DNA from: JAXLWB01 sp046328715
GTDB lineage: Bacteria > Chloroflexota > Anaerolineae > Caldilineales > Caldilineaceae
Reading direction: 5' to 3'
DNA length: 64,000 nt
Assembly: GCA_046328715.1 (NCBI GenBank)
Contig: JAXLWB010000007.1
Span: 124,001-188,000, forward strand
Shown here: one piece after another, positions 40,221 through 49,132 of the stretch
How the letters are laid out: each line of letters opens with the position of its first letter
Numbering within the stretch: position 1 is the first letter of the stretch
Notes under the pieces: model-generated
What the model saw: the letters and a program-made list of their open reading frames with translations, nothing else
Databases searched by the model: none
Told to the model about the DNA's origin: nothing
Program-made: the position numbers and the translations under genes

Positions 40221-43200
40221 CTATGCAGCCGCTCTTGGCTTTGGATACAACTCCGCAATAAAGCGCTTGTCGCCTTCGGAGAGTTCATAGTTTGTGCCAA
40301 CTTCAAACTTGCCATCGGTCAATTCTTTAGGTATAGGAAATTGCATAATCGATTTCGGATCAGGTGGCGCATATCGATCTACTTTTGCCTTGGTTAAAAG
40401 ATTGTTCCGAACTAACTTTTCATCCCATCCACTGGTACGTCTATAGTATTCAAAGACCTTTGTTTCATTCCACGGAATGTTGGCCGCCGGGCTAAGATGG
40501 GCATTGATTAGGCCTAATGCAAGTCCAAATTCATGTAAGACAACCCGTTGAATTTCCTTTGTATTGTTATCCGCTTTGAGCCATCCAAGATTCATGGTGG
40601 CTTTATCTTTGAGTGTTGGCAGTGCTGCATCAGTACCGATATAGGACCATGCCCCTGTGTTTGGTTCGAAGGAAATGCGAATCTCCGCCGCTGGATCATC
40701 AACTTGTTGGAAGCTGATATTGGCGTACTGGCTCCACTCCTGAGCCACTTGCATCACTTGTTCCTGCATCATCGGATCGCCCCCTAGGAAGTAGACACGC
40801 AAGGTGCTGCCATTCGGCCATAGTTTGCGTGAATCGGCGGCTTGGCTTCCGCCATAGGGCGCGTTGCTATCGACGGTTGATTGCACTTTCGACGGGCGTT
40901 GCTTGCGCGTGGGACGCTTTCGAGCAGGAGAGGAAGTTGATTCTGTTTGCTGGGTTCGCCCGTTAAAGAGGTTCTGTAGATCTCCTAAATCTACTGCTTG
41001 TGCGGCTCTTGCCTGTTGCAACGTACTTAAATCCGCCGGTGTGCGACTAGCAAAGACCTTGAAGGTGATTTGCTCCTCCGCTTGGTCGGGATCGCTTAAA
41101 CCTAGCGTCATCGCAAGTTGAATCTGGTGTCCTTTGCCGAGGAGCAGACAATCGTCGGCTGGCGGATAGATACGTTGGACACCCAAGTGGTTGTCGAGTG
41201 TCCAGAGTGAGATGTAGAGATCAGCTTCGCTGCGATTGCGCAGGCGCACTTGAGTCGGTTGGTCGGCGATGATTGTGCCTTCATCCACTTTTTCAGAAGA
41301 GAGGACGGTTAGCTCAATGGCATCAGCGAGATCATTTTCATCGGCAGACGGTTGCAGCATAAAGACATGGCGATAGCGGGCAATAGAGCGCAACAGATCA
41401 CGCACCTGGTTGGTCTGTTCCATCGCATTGGGCTGTTCCTCCAATTGTGCCTGCCAGACGATGCGACCGTCGCTATCCTCGATTATCCATTGGGCAAGTG
41501 ACGAAGGCGGACTCTTTGTATAACTTGTGGCCGGGGGTGGATCACGCTCGATTCGTACGCGATAGTCAGCCGGTTCGCTCAGAGAAACAAATTGAAGCAG
41601 CGGATCGTTGGTCGGGGCGGGCTGTTGACTGTCCCAACCAACCGTAAGCAGCCGATCTTCACGTGGCGCAAGAATTTGTACTCGGCTTCCAATCGCCACG
41701 GCTAACTGGGATGACTCTTGCTGATAGACACTCTCTAGGGTTGCAGTGACGGACTCCTGCGCGACAGATTGAACGGTCGCTTGGTGAATAGGCAATCCGC
41801 TCATGTCGCTGCCAGGCGGAAAAAGTGCCAGGTGAGCCCCTGGTTCAATCATGAGTGCAGGATGGACACTGACTTTGATTTCATTGCCAGTTGCCTCTGT
41901 CACCAACAGATAGGGCGCAACTGCCTTGTGTTCCTCGCTAAAGACGCAGAGGTCGCGTGGCCCGATTAGTTGCGGTGTTTGATTGGCTTGCTTAGTTTTG
42001 ACGTTGACGTAGATCGAATCAAAGACCTCGGCCCAAGTCATGCCGGGTTGATATTTTTTCATCGCCTCAGCCAGAAAGTAGGATGCATAGCCAGCACGGG
42101 CGTTGCCAATTGACCCTTCGTAGCTTTGCTCTGCTTCGTGGGAGCTAGCGATGACCAGAATATTGCCCAAGTTGTGGCGGCAGAGATAGCCGCTGCCTGA
42201 GCGACAGGTATCGAGAACGAGTACTACTTGTGCGCCTCGTTGGTCGATCTTTCTGAGCATGTCGGCTAACTCGCGATAGGGGATCAACGTGGTGCGGTCG
42301 CCTGGTTTGCTGTCATAAACAAAGAGCGTCTCTTCCAGTCCATCCCCTTCATGTGGATCATCGGTAGCAATCGCCTGATCGCGCCCGCTGTAGTGGATGT
42401 ATACATGGTCACCCGCTTGCGCTTGCTCGGCTATTTTGTTGAGCGCACTGAGGATCGCATACTTGGTCGCTTGTTGCTCGGTAAGTCGCTGAAGGTAGGA
42501 AAGTGAAAGCTGAAAGCGTTCCTGCAACCAGGACTGTGTAAGCTCGACATCGGTGACGCAACTGTTTAAGGGCGTCACGCCGGGCTCGGCATAGTGGTTG
42601 ATGCCAATCAAAAGAGCGTGGATTGTAGTCGTTTGGCTGCTTTGTATAGGCCGTTCCGCTTTACGACTCGTATCTTTGTCTGTGCTAACTGTCGATGGGG
42701 TACCAGGCTTATGTACTTCTCGCCCGTAGATGGTCCGTTCCAGACGAGCAGCGGTGCGGGCATATTGACTGCCAAAGCGGCGCAATACGGCAGCCGTCAC
42801 CTCGGCAAATGATTGATAGGTTTCATCGAGGGTCAGATCGCCTTCGGCCTCGGGATCGGCGAGTAGGGCACCGAAATCAAGGATCTGCTTGCCGCTGCGC
42901 TCGCCGACGTAGGTGGATATGGCGCTGCCAACACGCTCCATTTCGTAGCGGCGCAAGTTGTTGAGCAAGAGTTCTCGTACACCCTGGACAAAGGAGAAGT
43001 TTTGCAAATCGGCGGGTTCGTAGACGGCTCCTGATGTGGGGCGTACAATCAGGCCGCTGACCAGCACTTCGGCCAGATGAACTTGACGGGCTTGGGGCAA
43101 CATGACCCGCTGCACGAGACGCATGATGGGCAAAGTGAGCGGCGCACAGGCCAGATAGATTGCCAGTTGTTGCGCCAGGGGAGAAGCGGTAGCATAAAAG

Positions 43201-44411
43201 GTGCTCACCAACTCCTCGGCGCTGCGCTCCTGGCTGGTGGGCATGACCGATGCTGCCTCGCCATGTAGCAGGACGCCCGGCAGCCAGAGCCCACTGTTGC
43301 CTGCCACAGCGCGTGCCCAGTTGCCCAGCCAATCAGCTTCGAGCGTGAGAACGGGCAGCGGCAGACCATTGGCCGGCGGGTCAAACCAGTCGCTTGACCA
43401 AAAAGTTTCCAGATTGCGGTTGATTGCGGCCGGCTGTGGGGAGCGCAGATGCAGGGGTGGAAAATTGCGCAGACCCGTGCGCTGCCAGATCCGCTCAGGC
43501 AACATCTGCACCAGCGCCACAGGCCCATGCTGCCCCCAGCGCATCAGGAGATCTGCTGCTTTGCCGTTGTGCCAGATCGGAGCAACGCAGTCGCTGAGCA
43601 CCAGAATCAGCCGCTGGCCGCGCTCATCGAGTAGCTCGCCAGGCTTGCGTAGACGGTCGCGCTGTCCGCTGGCCGCGAACCCCATATAGAGTTGCACGGC
43701 GGCGCTTTCGGGCTGGGTGGCAGCGGGATCGCTGCGTAATCCCCAGCTTTGCAGATCACGAAACGCCCCTTGCCGTTCCAACAGGGTAACAAACTCAGCA
43801 ATCGTGCGCTCCCAAACCGACATGCTCGATGATTCATCGACTACAAGTGCCAGTTCGAGCCAACGTTCGGGTACCGGCTTGACGACCGGTGCCCAAAAGC
43901 CAGCCCTGGCTCCGAAGATGGCGATGTTGTCTGCAATCTGTTCGGCGGTGGCGATCTCGTCGATGGTGGTTTGTGTGTGCGAGGGGGTGCGGCGATTGAG
44001 CGGGCGCAGGCTACGTCCTAATTCGAGCGGTGCAGGCAGGGCATAGGCAGCCGCGCTGCGAAAGAGTGTTGCTCCCGTTCGTCGGCCAATATTCCCACCC
44101 AGCCTACTTCCACCTGCTGCCTGGATCGGATAAAGCTTGGCCTTTTCAGAAGCGGCTTGACTGGCTGTGCTTTCTTCATCGTGCAGCGTGACAAATTGCT
44201 CGCGACGGTTGGGCGGCAAAGATGGGCGGGGTGTGCCTTCGTTGCTCGCTTGCAGCGGTGGTGCAACGCCTAGCGGCACGGACGCCGTCGTTTGTGCCGT
44301 GTTTACTTGGGGCGCGGGCAACAGATCCGCCAGCCAAAGCAGGTCGGCCACATCTTCAGCGGTCGGTTCGAGACCGATTTTGTCGAGGGTGTCGAGGAGT
44401 TTACTGAGCAT
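40221..44411 (-). CDS. SAV_2336/vWA/pseudo-caspase/pseudo-metzincin multidomain protein
   Basis: 1396 residues. Residues 1-30 (LLDTLDKIGLEPTAEDVADL) are a SAV_2336-like N-terminus. Residues about 183-370 are a vWA-like domain with MIDAS-type DESSS (192-196) and VLSDC. Residues 597-820 are caspase-like: HALLIGINHYAEPG and catalytic Cys 736 in LDTCRSG, but the His motif SGHG is SGRD (675-678). Residues about 830-1150 hold beta-rich linkers and a Pro/Lys/Arg tract. Residues 1194-1396 resemble the metalloprotease at 50438-51172, but the zinc motif reads HEFGLALGLIN (1293-1303), with two His ligands lost. ATG 44411 is preferred to 44468, which would translate a palindrome. The upstream genes encode MoxR and CHAT-VMAP proteins. 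It probably acts as sensor or scaffold. Confidence 0.8.
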   Translation of the reverse strand: MLSKLLDTLDKIGLEPTAEDVADLLWLADLLPAPQVNTAQTTASVPLGVAPPLQASNEGTPRPSLPPNRREQFVTLHDEESTASQAASEKAKLYPIQAAGGSRLGGNIGRRTGATLFRSAAAYALPAPLELGRSLRPLNRRTPSHTQTTIDEIATAEQIADNIAIFGARAGFWAPVVKPVPERWLELALVVDESSSMSVWERTIAEFVTLLERQGAFRDLQSWGLRSDPAATQPESAAVQLYMGFAASGQRDRLRKPGELLDERGQRLILVLSDCVAPIWHNGKAADLLMRWGQHGPVALVQMLPERIWQRTGLRNFPPLHLRSPQPAAINRNLETFWSSDWFDPPANGLPLPVLTLEADWLGNWARAVAGNSGLWLPGVLLHGEAASVMPTSQERSAEELVSTFYATASPLAQQLAIYLACAPLTLPIMRLVQRVMLPQARQVHLAEVLVSGLIVRPTSGAVYEPADLQNFSFVQGVRELLLNNLRRYEMERVGSAISTYVGERSGKQILDFGALLADPEAEGDLTLDETYQSFAEVTAAVLRRFGSQYARTAARLERTIYGREVHKPGTPSTVSTDKDTSRKAERPIQSSQTTTIHALLIGINHYAEPGVTPLNSCVTDVELTQSWLQERFQLSLSYLQRLTEQQATKYAILSALNKIAEQAQAGDHVYIHYSGRDQAIATDDPHEGDGLEETLFVYDSKPGDRTTLIPYRELADMLRKIDQRGAQVVLVLDTCRSGSGYLCRHNLGNILVIASSHEAEQSYEGSIGNARAGYASYFLAEAMKKYQPGMTWAEVFDSIYVNVKTKQANQTPQLIGPRDLCVFSEEHKAVAPYLLVTEATGNEIKVSVHPALMIEPGAHLALFPPGSDMSGLPIHQATVQSVAQESVTATLESVYQQESSQLAVAIGSRVQILAPREDRLLTVGWDSQQPAPTNDPLLQFVSLSEPADYRVRIERDPPPATSYTKSPPSSLAQWIIEDSDGRIVWQAQLEEQPNAMEQTNQVRDLLRSIARYRHVFMLQPSADENDLADAIELTVLSSEKVDEGTIIADQPTQVRLRNRSEADLYISLWTLDNHLGVQRIYPPADDCLLLGKGHQIQLAMTLGLSDPDQAEEQITFKVFASRTPADLSTLQQARAAQAVDLGDLQNLFNGRTQQTESTSSPARKRPTRKQRPSKVQSTVDSNAPYGGSQAADSRKLWPNGSTLRVYFLGGDPMMQEQVMQVAQEWSQYANISFQQVDDPAAEIRISFEPNTGAWSYIGTDAALPTLKDKATMNLGWLKADNNTKEIQRVVLHEFGLALGLINAHLSPAANIPWNETKVFEYYRRTSGWDEKLVRNNLLTKAKVDRYAPPDPKSIMQFPIPKELTDGKFEVGTNYELSEGDKRFIAELYPKPRAAA

Positions 44412-44425
44412 AAAACTAGCGATTG

Positions 44426-44481
44426 GGAGATTAGGAGATTGGGAGATTATGTGAAAACAATCTCCCAATCTCTTAATCTCC
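44426..44481. repeat. AGATTGGGAGATT-family palindrome between MoxR and multidomain gene
   Basis: The left arm (44426-44448, ending aggagattgggagatt) and right arm (44459-44481, beginning aatctcccaatctctt) pair over 23 bp with one mismatch. It fills the spacer between the MoxR stop and the start of the multidomain gene, so it forms a hairpin in the operon mRNA. It could damp downstream expression. Confidence 0.65.
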
Positions 44482-44486
44482 GCTCT

Positions 44487-45557
44487 CTATCCTCCTGTAC
44501 TACTCAACTGCTGCAAGATCGTATCCATCAACTCGTCTTTGTCTTCGACGGACTTGTTGCCAGTGAGGGGGAAGCCCTGTTTGGTGAGATAGATGGCATT
44601 GAGTAACTGGTCGGTGGAGAGATCGCCCTTCTCGCGCCGTTTGAGAAAATTCTCGATCAGTTGTTCACGCTCTTTGCTATTGGGTGTACGCACCCCTTTG
44701 AAATAACTGTCGATGATCTTGGTCAGCTTCTCTTTATCGTGCTGTAGAATGTTGAGGCGAATGCAGCGCCGCAGGAAAGGTGGCGGAAACTCGCGTTCGC
44801 CGTTGCTGGTCATGACGACAATTGGGAAAGCAGCACAGTTGACCTGCCCGTTGGTAATTGGCACCCGTTGGTCACTATCCTGTTGGAAGACATGAACGAT
44901 ATGATCTTTCTGTGCATTCGATGTTGTAGGATCTGTTTGCGCGGCGACTGCTTCACTGCGCTCCTGTTGTTTGGCTAGGCGGGTGAGTTCGGGGATCTCG
45001 TAACGCCCTTCTTCGAAGATGTGTAGCAGATCATTGGGCAGGTCGATATCACTTTTATCAATCTCGTCGATCAGCAGCACACGTGGGTAGCGCCGTTCAA
45101 GTAAGGCTGTGCCGAGCGGACCGAGGCGGATAAAGTCACCGATGTCAGGCGGCGCACCAGGTTGATTGTGCAGATTGGCCTCTTGCAGGCGCCCGATGGC
45201 ATCGTACTGGTAGAGGGCATCCTTGAGCACCGAACGTGAGGTGATCGACCATGTCAGCACTTTGCCCAGCTTTAGTTCGTGAGCGATGGCATAAGCCAGT
45301 GTGGTTTTACCTGTGCCGGGTTTGCCAGTCACCAACAGCGGTCGGCGCAGATGAATGGCAGCATTGACCACCTCGATTTCGTGTTGGATGGCCTCAAATT
45401 TATGCTTCTCGAAGCGCTGTTTAAGGCCATCATCCAGCACCAACCTATCCTGGTATTGGGTTGCATCGCCAAAACGTCGCCAAGGGGGCGGCGGCGTCAG
45501 ATGCGTAATACCATCGTGTGGTTGACCACTGCCGGTGAAAATGTGCCAATCATTCAT
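44487..45557 (-). CDS. MoxR-type AAA+ ATPase
   Basis: A 356-residue AAA+ ATPase. Walker A is GKPGTGKT (Lys 84), Walker B VLLIDEID (Asp 164, Glu 165), sensor 1 VVMTSN and the arginine-finger region FLRRCIRL. The helix-2 insert and the LRRPLLVTGKPG context are MoxR-like. Such ATPases remodel vWA-bearing partners and serve as the signalling hub of VMAP/vWA/MoxR conflict systems. Its ATG (45557-45555) overlaps the TGA of the CHAT gene by four bases, which indicates translational coupling. The expected partners are the vWA-like protein downstream and the CHAT/VMAP protein upstream. Confidence 0.88.
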   Translation of the reverse strand: MNDWHIFTGSGQPHDGITHLTPPPPWRRFGDATQYQDRLVLDDGLKQRFEKHKFEAIQHEIEVVNAAIHLRRPLLVTGKPGTGKTTLAYAIAHELKLGKVLTWSITSRSVLKDALYQYDAIGRLQEANLHNQPGAPPDIGDFIRLGPLGTALLERRYPRVLLIDEIDKSDIDLPNDLLHIFEEGRYEIPELTRLAKQQERSEAVAAQTDPTTSNAQKDHIVHVFQQDSDQRVPITNGQVNCAAFPIVVMTSNGEREFPPPFLRRCIRLNILQHDKEKLTKIIDSYFKGVRTPNSKEREQLIENFLKRREKGDLSTDQLLNAIYLTKQGFPLTGNKSVEDKDELMDTILQQLSSTGG

Positions 45558-47758
45558 GTAGCAACTCCTTCGTCGCGGTAGCGTTTGGGGATGCGGGTCG
45601 GGTCATCCCAAAGCAGCACAAATGGTGCATTCAACTCGGCGGCATGGGCACGCACATGTTGCAACCATTTGGGTAACTCAACCAATTTCTTCATGGCCAG
45701 ATGTTTGGTTGTCAAACTTTCCAACGTTTCCATCGTCAACGCGCCCATGCGTGGCCAGAGAGCCACCGGAATACCGGCGATGATCAGCGCCTTGAAGATG
45801 TCGGGGGCATTCGGTGCCGCATTCAACCCCATACAGCCGGTCAGCACCTTTTTGTCCAGGTCGCTGCCCAGCTTTTTGAAGTCGGGATCGGGGGCGTACC
45901 ACTCGAACTTGCCTGCCGCAAAATCTTCTAGGATGATTTGAAAGCTTTCCCACTTGTCCTGCCATTTTTCGAGCAGCTTGGCGCGGATGGCAGGTGGTGA
46001 ACTTAAGCGATCGAGTGAGCGGAGCACGACCGGATAATTTTCGCCGCAGATCAGGCCATACTCCTCACTGGTTTCCCATTCATCCAGCTTTTCATTAAAA
46101 AGTTCACGCGGCGCAATAAACTCAAAGGCCGCCTCGGCTGGTAGACGATGGTTGTTATCGGCCATCACCCGCAACAAAACTGCTGGAATCTTATCCAGTG
46201 ACAGCGCCTGTTGCTCGTCATACCAACTCTGCTCTTGCCCTTGCTGCCACAACACCATCCGCACCAAGAATTGTTTGGTCGCTCCGGGTGGACTCTGTGG
46301 ATCGGGGCGCAGCTCGATCTGTAAGCAGGGTTCGTACAATCCCTGCGGCAAGGGAGGTGCAACGGGTAGCGAAGCAATGGGGCCAGATGGTTGCTGGCGT
46401 TTGATCCATTGACCCAATTCGGCTCGCACTTTGTCCTTGGTCGTATTTGTGCTCACTGCCTGGGCAAAGTTGACCAATGGGCTGCCAACTGTTGCCGATT
46501 CAGCCAAATTCCACAGGTCAAAGAGGATGGAATGCAGGTTTGCACTAGCTCTGGCTTTGGTGAGTGGCGGCAAACTCTGCTGATAAAGGGCAAGGAGCGC
46601 CTGATCATCTATCAGGGCCTGGCCGATCAGGTCGAAGAGTTCGTGCAAGGCAAACGGTAGATCCTGCGATTGTGCAACAACCGTCGGCAAGACAAAGAGT
46701 TGATTGTCGGGCGAACGGCTAAAGAGCGCTGGGGTTGCCCATTCCATAGCCAAACCGGTGTCGGTTTGTAGCGCTACTGCTTTGCGCGCCTCGCTCAGCG
46801 CGCTGTCGAGCGGCAGTCCCGTGGCCAAGGTCTGATAAAAGAACTCACTCAAACAGATGGCCGCGCTGTCCGTGACAGGGAACTGCATGGCAACCACGGC
46901 GGGAATGCCCTGCTGAATCAGCTTTTGCGCCGTGCCTGCAAAATAATCTGCATAACCGCTGGTGGCACCTTCGCAGGTGTTGAGAAAGACCAGACGCAGG
47001 GCGGTGCGGTCATGGAGTAGTATTGCTAGCTCCGTTGCATTAAATTTATCACTGGTCTGTTGCAGGCTTTCCATCAGTAGACCACCTTCGTCCTGGTTGT
47101 TGGCATTTTTCTCAAAATAGCCATGACCAATGTAGTGAAGGATATGAACGTCGTCCTTGAGAAGTCGTTTTTGCAGGGCAGACCGTGTGGGATTTTCCAA
47201 CTTCTCAAGCTGCACACTTCCCTCCGCCAACAGCGCAGCCAGGGCATCGTTTAAGCGATTCCACTCAGCCAACGCATCAAGCGTCTGCTGATCCTGTGGA
47301 TTGGAAATCACGACCAAAATGCGCAGAGGCTCTTCAGTCTTGAGCGTGGTCGCATCCTGCAAACCTTCGATATAACGGACCAGCGGTGTGAGCGATGAGT
47401 AGGTGACAAAACGATTCCAATCGGACGAGTAGAGCAACTCCCAAGGAATCACTGCCAGTTCCGGTACGCCTTTATCGAGGTTGAGGCGGATGCGGAGTCC
47501 ACGCTGCTGACGGCGTGCATCCTGAAAGTTGAGGAGCAGACTTTTGCCGACATCGCCCGCAAAGACACGGTCAAAAAGGGTCGCCCCATAGACTTGAAGC
47601 GTATCAGCGCTCTCCTCAATGCTGGGAATGTCGTCGGTGGACAGCACAAATTCTACACTGCCCTTGCTTTCAATCGGTGAGTTGGTGACGCGTGCAGTAT
47701 AGCCGTTATCGGATCTGTAGATTAAGAGGTCAAAATTTAGATAGTCCGAATGTTTCAC
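45554..47758 (-). CDS. CHAT peptidase with VMAP-C-like C-terminal domain
   Basis: A 734-residue protein. Residues about 70-350 are a CHAT caspase-fold peptidase with the catalytic His in HYIGHGYF (His 212) and Cys in LVFLNTCEGA (Cys 262), both intact. The middle part (about 360-455) is helical (ALHELFDLIGQALIDDQ). Residues about 465-734 resemble VMAP-C: beta-rich CLQIELRPDPQSPPG, FLVRMVLW, and the ending PVALWPRMG ... FVLLWDDPTRIPKRY. CHAT enzymes in conflict systems cleave partner proteins once triggered. The start is GTG 47758 with no clear ribosome site. The stop overlaps the MoxR start by four bases, so the two are coupled. Confidence 0.85.
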   Translation of the reverse strand: MKHSDYLNFDLLIYRSDNGYTARVTNSPIESKGSVEFVLSTDDIPSIEESADTLQVYGATLFDRVFAGDVGKSLLLNFQDARRQQRGLRIRLNLDKGVPELAVIPWELLYSSDWNRFVTYSSLTPLVRYIEGLQDATTLKTEEPLRILVVISNPQDQQTLDALAEWNRLNDALAALLAEGSVQLEKLENPTRSALQKRLLKDDVHILHYIGHGYFEKNANNQDEGGLLMESLQQTSDKFNATELAILLHDRTALRLVFLNTCEGATSGYADYFAGTAQKLIQQGIPAVVAMQFPVTDSAAICLSEFFYQTLATGLPLDSALSEARKAVALQTDTGLAMEWATPALFSRSPDNQLFVLPTVVAQSQDLPFALHELFDLIGQALIDDQALLALYQQSLPPLTKARASANLHSILFDLWNLAESATVGSPLVNFAQAVSTNTTKDKVRAELGQWIKRQQPSGPIASLPVAPPLPQGLYEPCLQIELRPDPQSPPGATKQFLVRMVLWQQGQEQSWYDEQQALSLDKIPAVLLRVMADNNHRLPAEAAFEFIAPRELFNEKLDEWETSEEYGLICGENYPVVLRSLDRLSSPPAIRAKLLEKWQDKWESFQIILEDFAAGKFEWYAPDPDFKKLGSDLDKKVLTGCMGLNAAPNAPDIFKALIIAGIPVALWPRMGALTMETLESLTTKHLAMKKLVELPKWLQHVRAHAAELNAPFVLLWDDPTRIPKRYRDEGVAT

Positions 47759-47794
47759 AGTGTAAAAGGATCAAATATAGGAGTTGTACGCAGG

Positions 47795-47846
47795 TAAAAA
47801 TGGATGAACACAGCTTTATGCATCTATCTGTGTTCATCCATTTTTA
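47795..47846. terminator. Perfect 19-bp hairpin containing aminotransferase stop codon
   Basis: taaaaatggatgaacacag (47795-47813) and ctgtgttcatccattttta (47828-47846) pair perfectly. The aminotransferase stop codon (47826-47824) is in the loop and its last codons (IKMDEHR) form one arm. It separates the aminotransferase from the CHAT gene and probably terminates or attenuates transcription before the CHAT operon. Confidence 0.65.
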
Positions 47847-49017
47847 TCTGTGTACCAGCTATCACCTGCGCCAAGGTTTCGATGCCTTGCGCAATCTCTT
47901 CGCTGCCGAAAAACGAAAAACTGAGCCGCATGTAGTTGCGTAGTCGTGCCAGTGCTGAGAACTTACTGCCGGGACGAAAGCCAACCTTGCGTTGTTCGGC
48001 TGCGGCGAGAAAGTGATTGGTGTCGATCTGCTCCGGAAAGCGCAACCAGAAGAAATAGCCGCCGCCTGGTTTGACGTACTCGATATTGGCGGGGAAATAC
48101 TGGCGTAGCCCTGCATCCATCACCTCGATCCGTTGCTGGTAGATCTGGCGCAGTTGCTGCAAATAATCCTGCTGCCAACCTTCTTCGATCACGGTTCGTA
48201 CAATTGCACTGGTAAACGGGTTGAGGCCGCCGCCGCTGATCACATAACCGGTGCTGCCCAATTTGTTAATTAAGCCTTGTGACGCTTGAATCCAGCCCAA
48301 GCGCAGCCCCGGCGCCAGAATCTTGGAGAATGTGCCGAGAGAAAGTACGGTTCCGCTCTCAATGTAAGCAGCCATCGGTTTGGGCGGGGTCAGTGTGTAA
48401 TTGAGTAATTGGTAAACTTCGTCGGCTACAATCAGGAAATTGTGCTGCTGACTCAGCTCAACCATGCGTTGGCGGCGCGCTGTCGAAAGAGTAAAACCGG
48501 TGGGGTTCTGGAAGGCAGGAATGGTGTAGAGAAAGGCAGGTCGATGTTGCTTCAGCGTTTCTTCCAATGCGTCCACGACCAGACCATCCTGGTCTACCGG
48601 AATGCCGACAATTTTGAGATGATGGTTGCGGAAGACATCCAGCGCCAGAAAATAGCTTGGCTCTTCAACAAAGACGGTGTCGCCTGGCTTGGCAAAGATG
48701 GTGCAGACTAAGTCTAGCGCCTGCGAATTGCCATTGGTGATGAAGAGCGGCTCCGGATCGACCGGAATGCCATAGGCATCAGCCAGAAAGTCGGCCAAGG
48801 CCAGGCGCAGATAGCCATCACCGTACTCGCAGCCGTATTGCAAAGGGTGCAGATCACCCTTGCTCAGTTCCTTATCGGCAGCCTTGCGCAAAATTTCCAG
48901 CGGCAGAATCGCATCCTGCGGCTGACCAATGCCAAAGTCGGTAACCCCCGGCGCACACCAAGCTTGGGTGGTTTGTGTGATCAGTTTTTGACGTTTTTGT
49001 TCAGAGATTGCGTGCAT
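47824..49017 (-). CDS. PLP-dependent class I/II aminotransferase
   Basis: A 397-residue fold-type I aminotransferase of the LysN/2-aminoadipate or MocR-like stand-alone group. Landmarks are TDFGIGQPQDAILP, GNSQALDLVCTIFAKPGDTVFVEEPSYF, the PLP-holding D in LIVADEVYQLL, the lysine in LSLGTFSKILAPGLRLGWI (Schiff base Lys) and the Arg in NYMRLSFSF. It catalyses amino transfer with an unknown amino acid. Its last few codons belong to a palindrome. It sits inside the putative conflict-gene run, but by family it looks like housekeeping or a passenger. Confidence 0.85.
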   Translation of the reverse strand: MHAISEQKRQKLITQTTQAWCAPGVTDFGIGQPQDAILPLEILRKAADKELSKGDLHPLQYGCEYGDGYLRLALADFLADAYGIPVDPEPLFITNGNSQALDLVCTIFAKPGDTVFVEEPSYFLALDVFRNHHLKIVGIPVDQDGLVVDALEETLKQHRPAFLYTIPAFQNPTGFTLSTARRQRMVELSQQHNFLIVADEVYQLLNYTLTPPKPMAAYIESGTVLSLGTFSKILAPGLRLGWIQASQGLINKLGSTGYVISGGGLNPFTSAIVRTVIEEGWQQDYLQQLRQIYQQRIEVMDAGLRQYFPANIEYVKPGGGYFFWLRFPEQIDTNHFLAAAEQRKVGFRPGSKFSALARLRNYMRLSFSFFGSEEIAQGIETLAQVIAGTQIKMDEHR

Positions 49018-49048
49018 AAACGACGAATGTTTTGGGTTGATACGATTC

Positions 49049-49132
49049 AGTAGGACAGTGAGACAGTAGAGCAGTAAGACAGTGGACAGACACCACTGAC
49101 CTACCGACGTGCTGTCCTACTGTCGCACTGCT
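49049..49132. repeat. CAGTAGGACAGT-type imperfect palindrome
   Basis: The left arm (49049-49085, e.g. agtaggacagtgagacagta) is built of short GACAGTA/GCAGTA phrases, and the right arm (49093-49132, e.g. gctgtcctactgtcgcactg) is the imperfect complement. It ends one base before the stop codon of the transglutaminase-like gene and lies between it and the aminotransferase. It resembles the other phrase-built palindromes of the window in style but not in sequence. Confidence 0.6.

Noticed and set aside
44411..44468. Upstream in-frame start (44468) for the 1396-residue protein
   Set aside because: It would translate the AGATTGGGAGATT palindrome. The SAV_2336-like N-terminus begins at MLSKLLDTLD from 44411.
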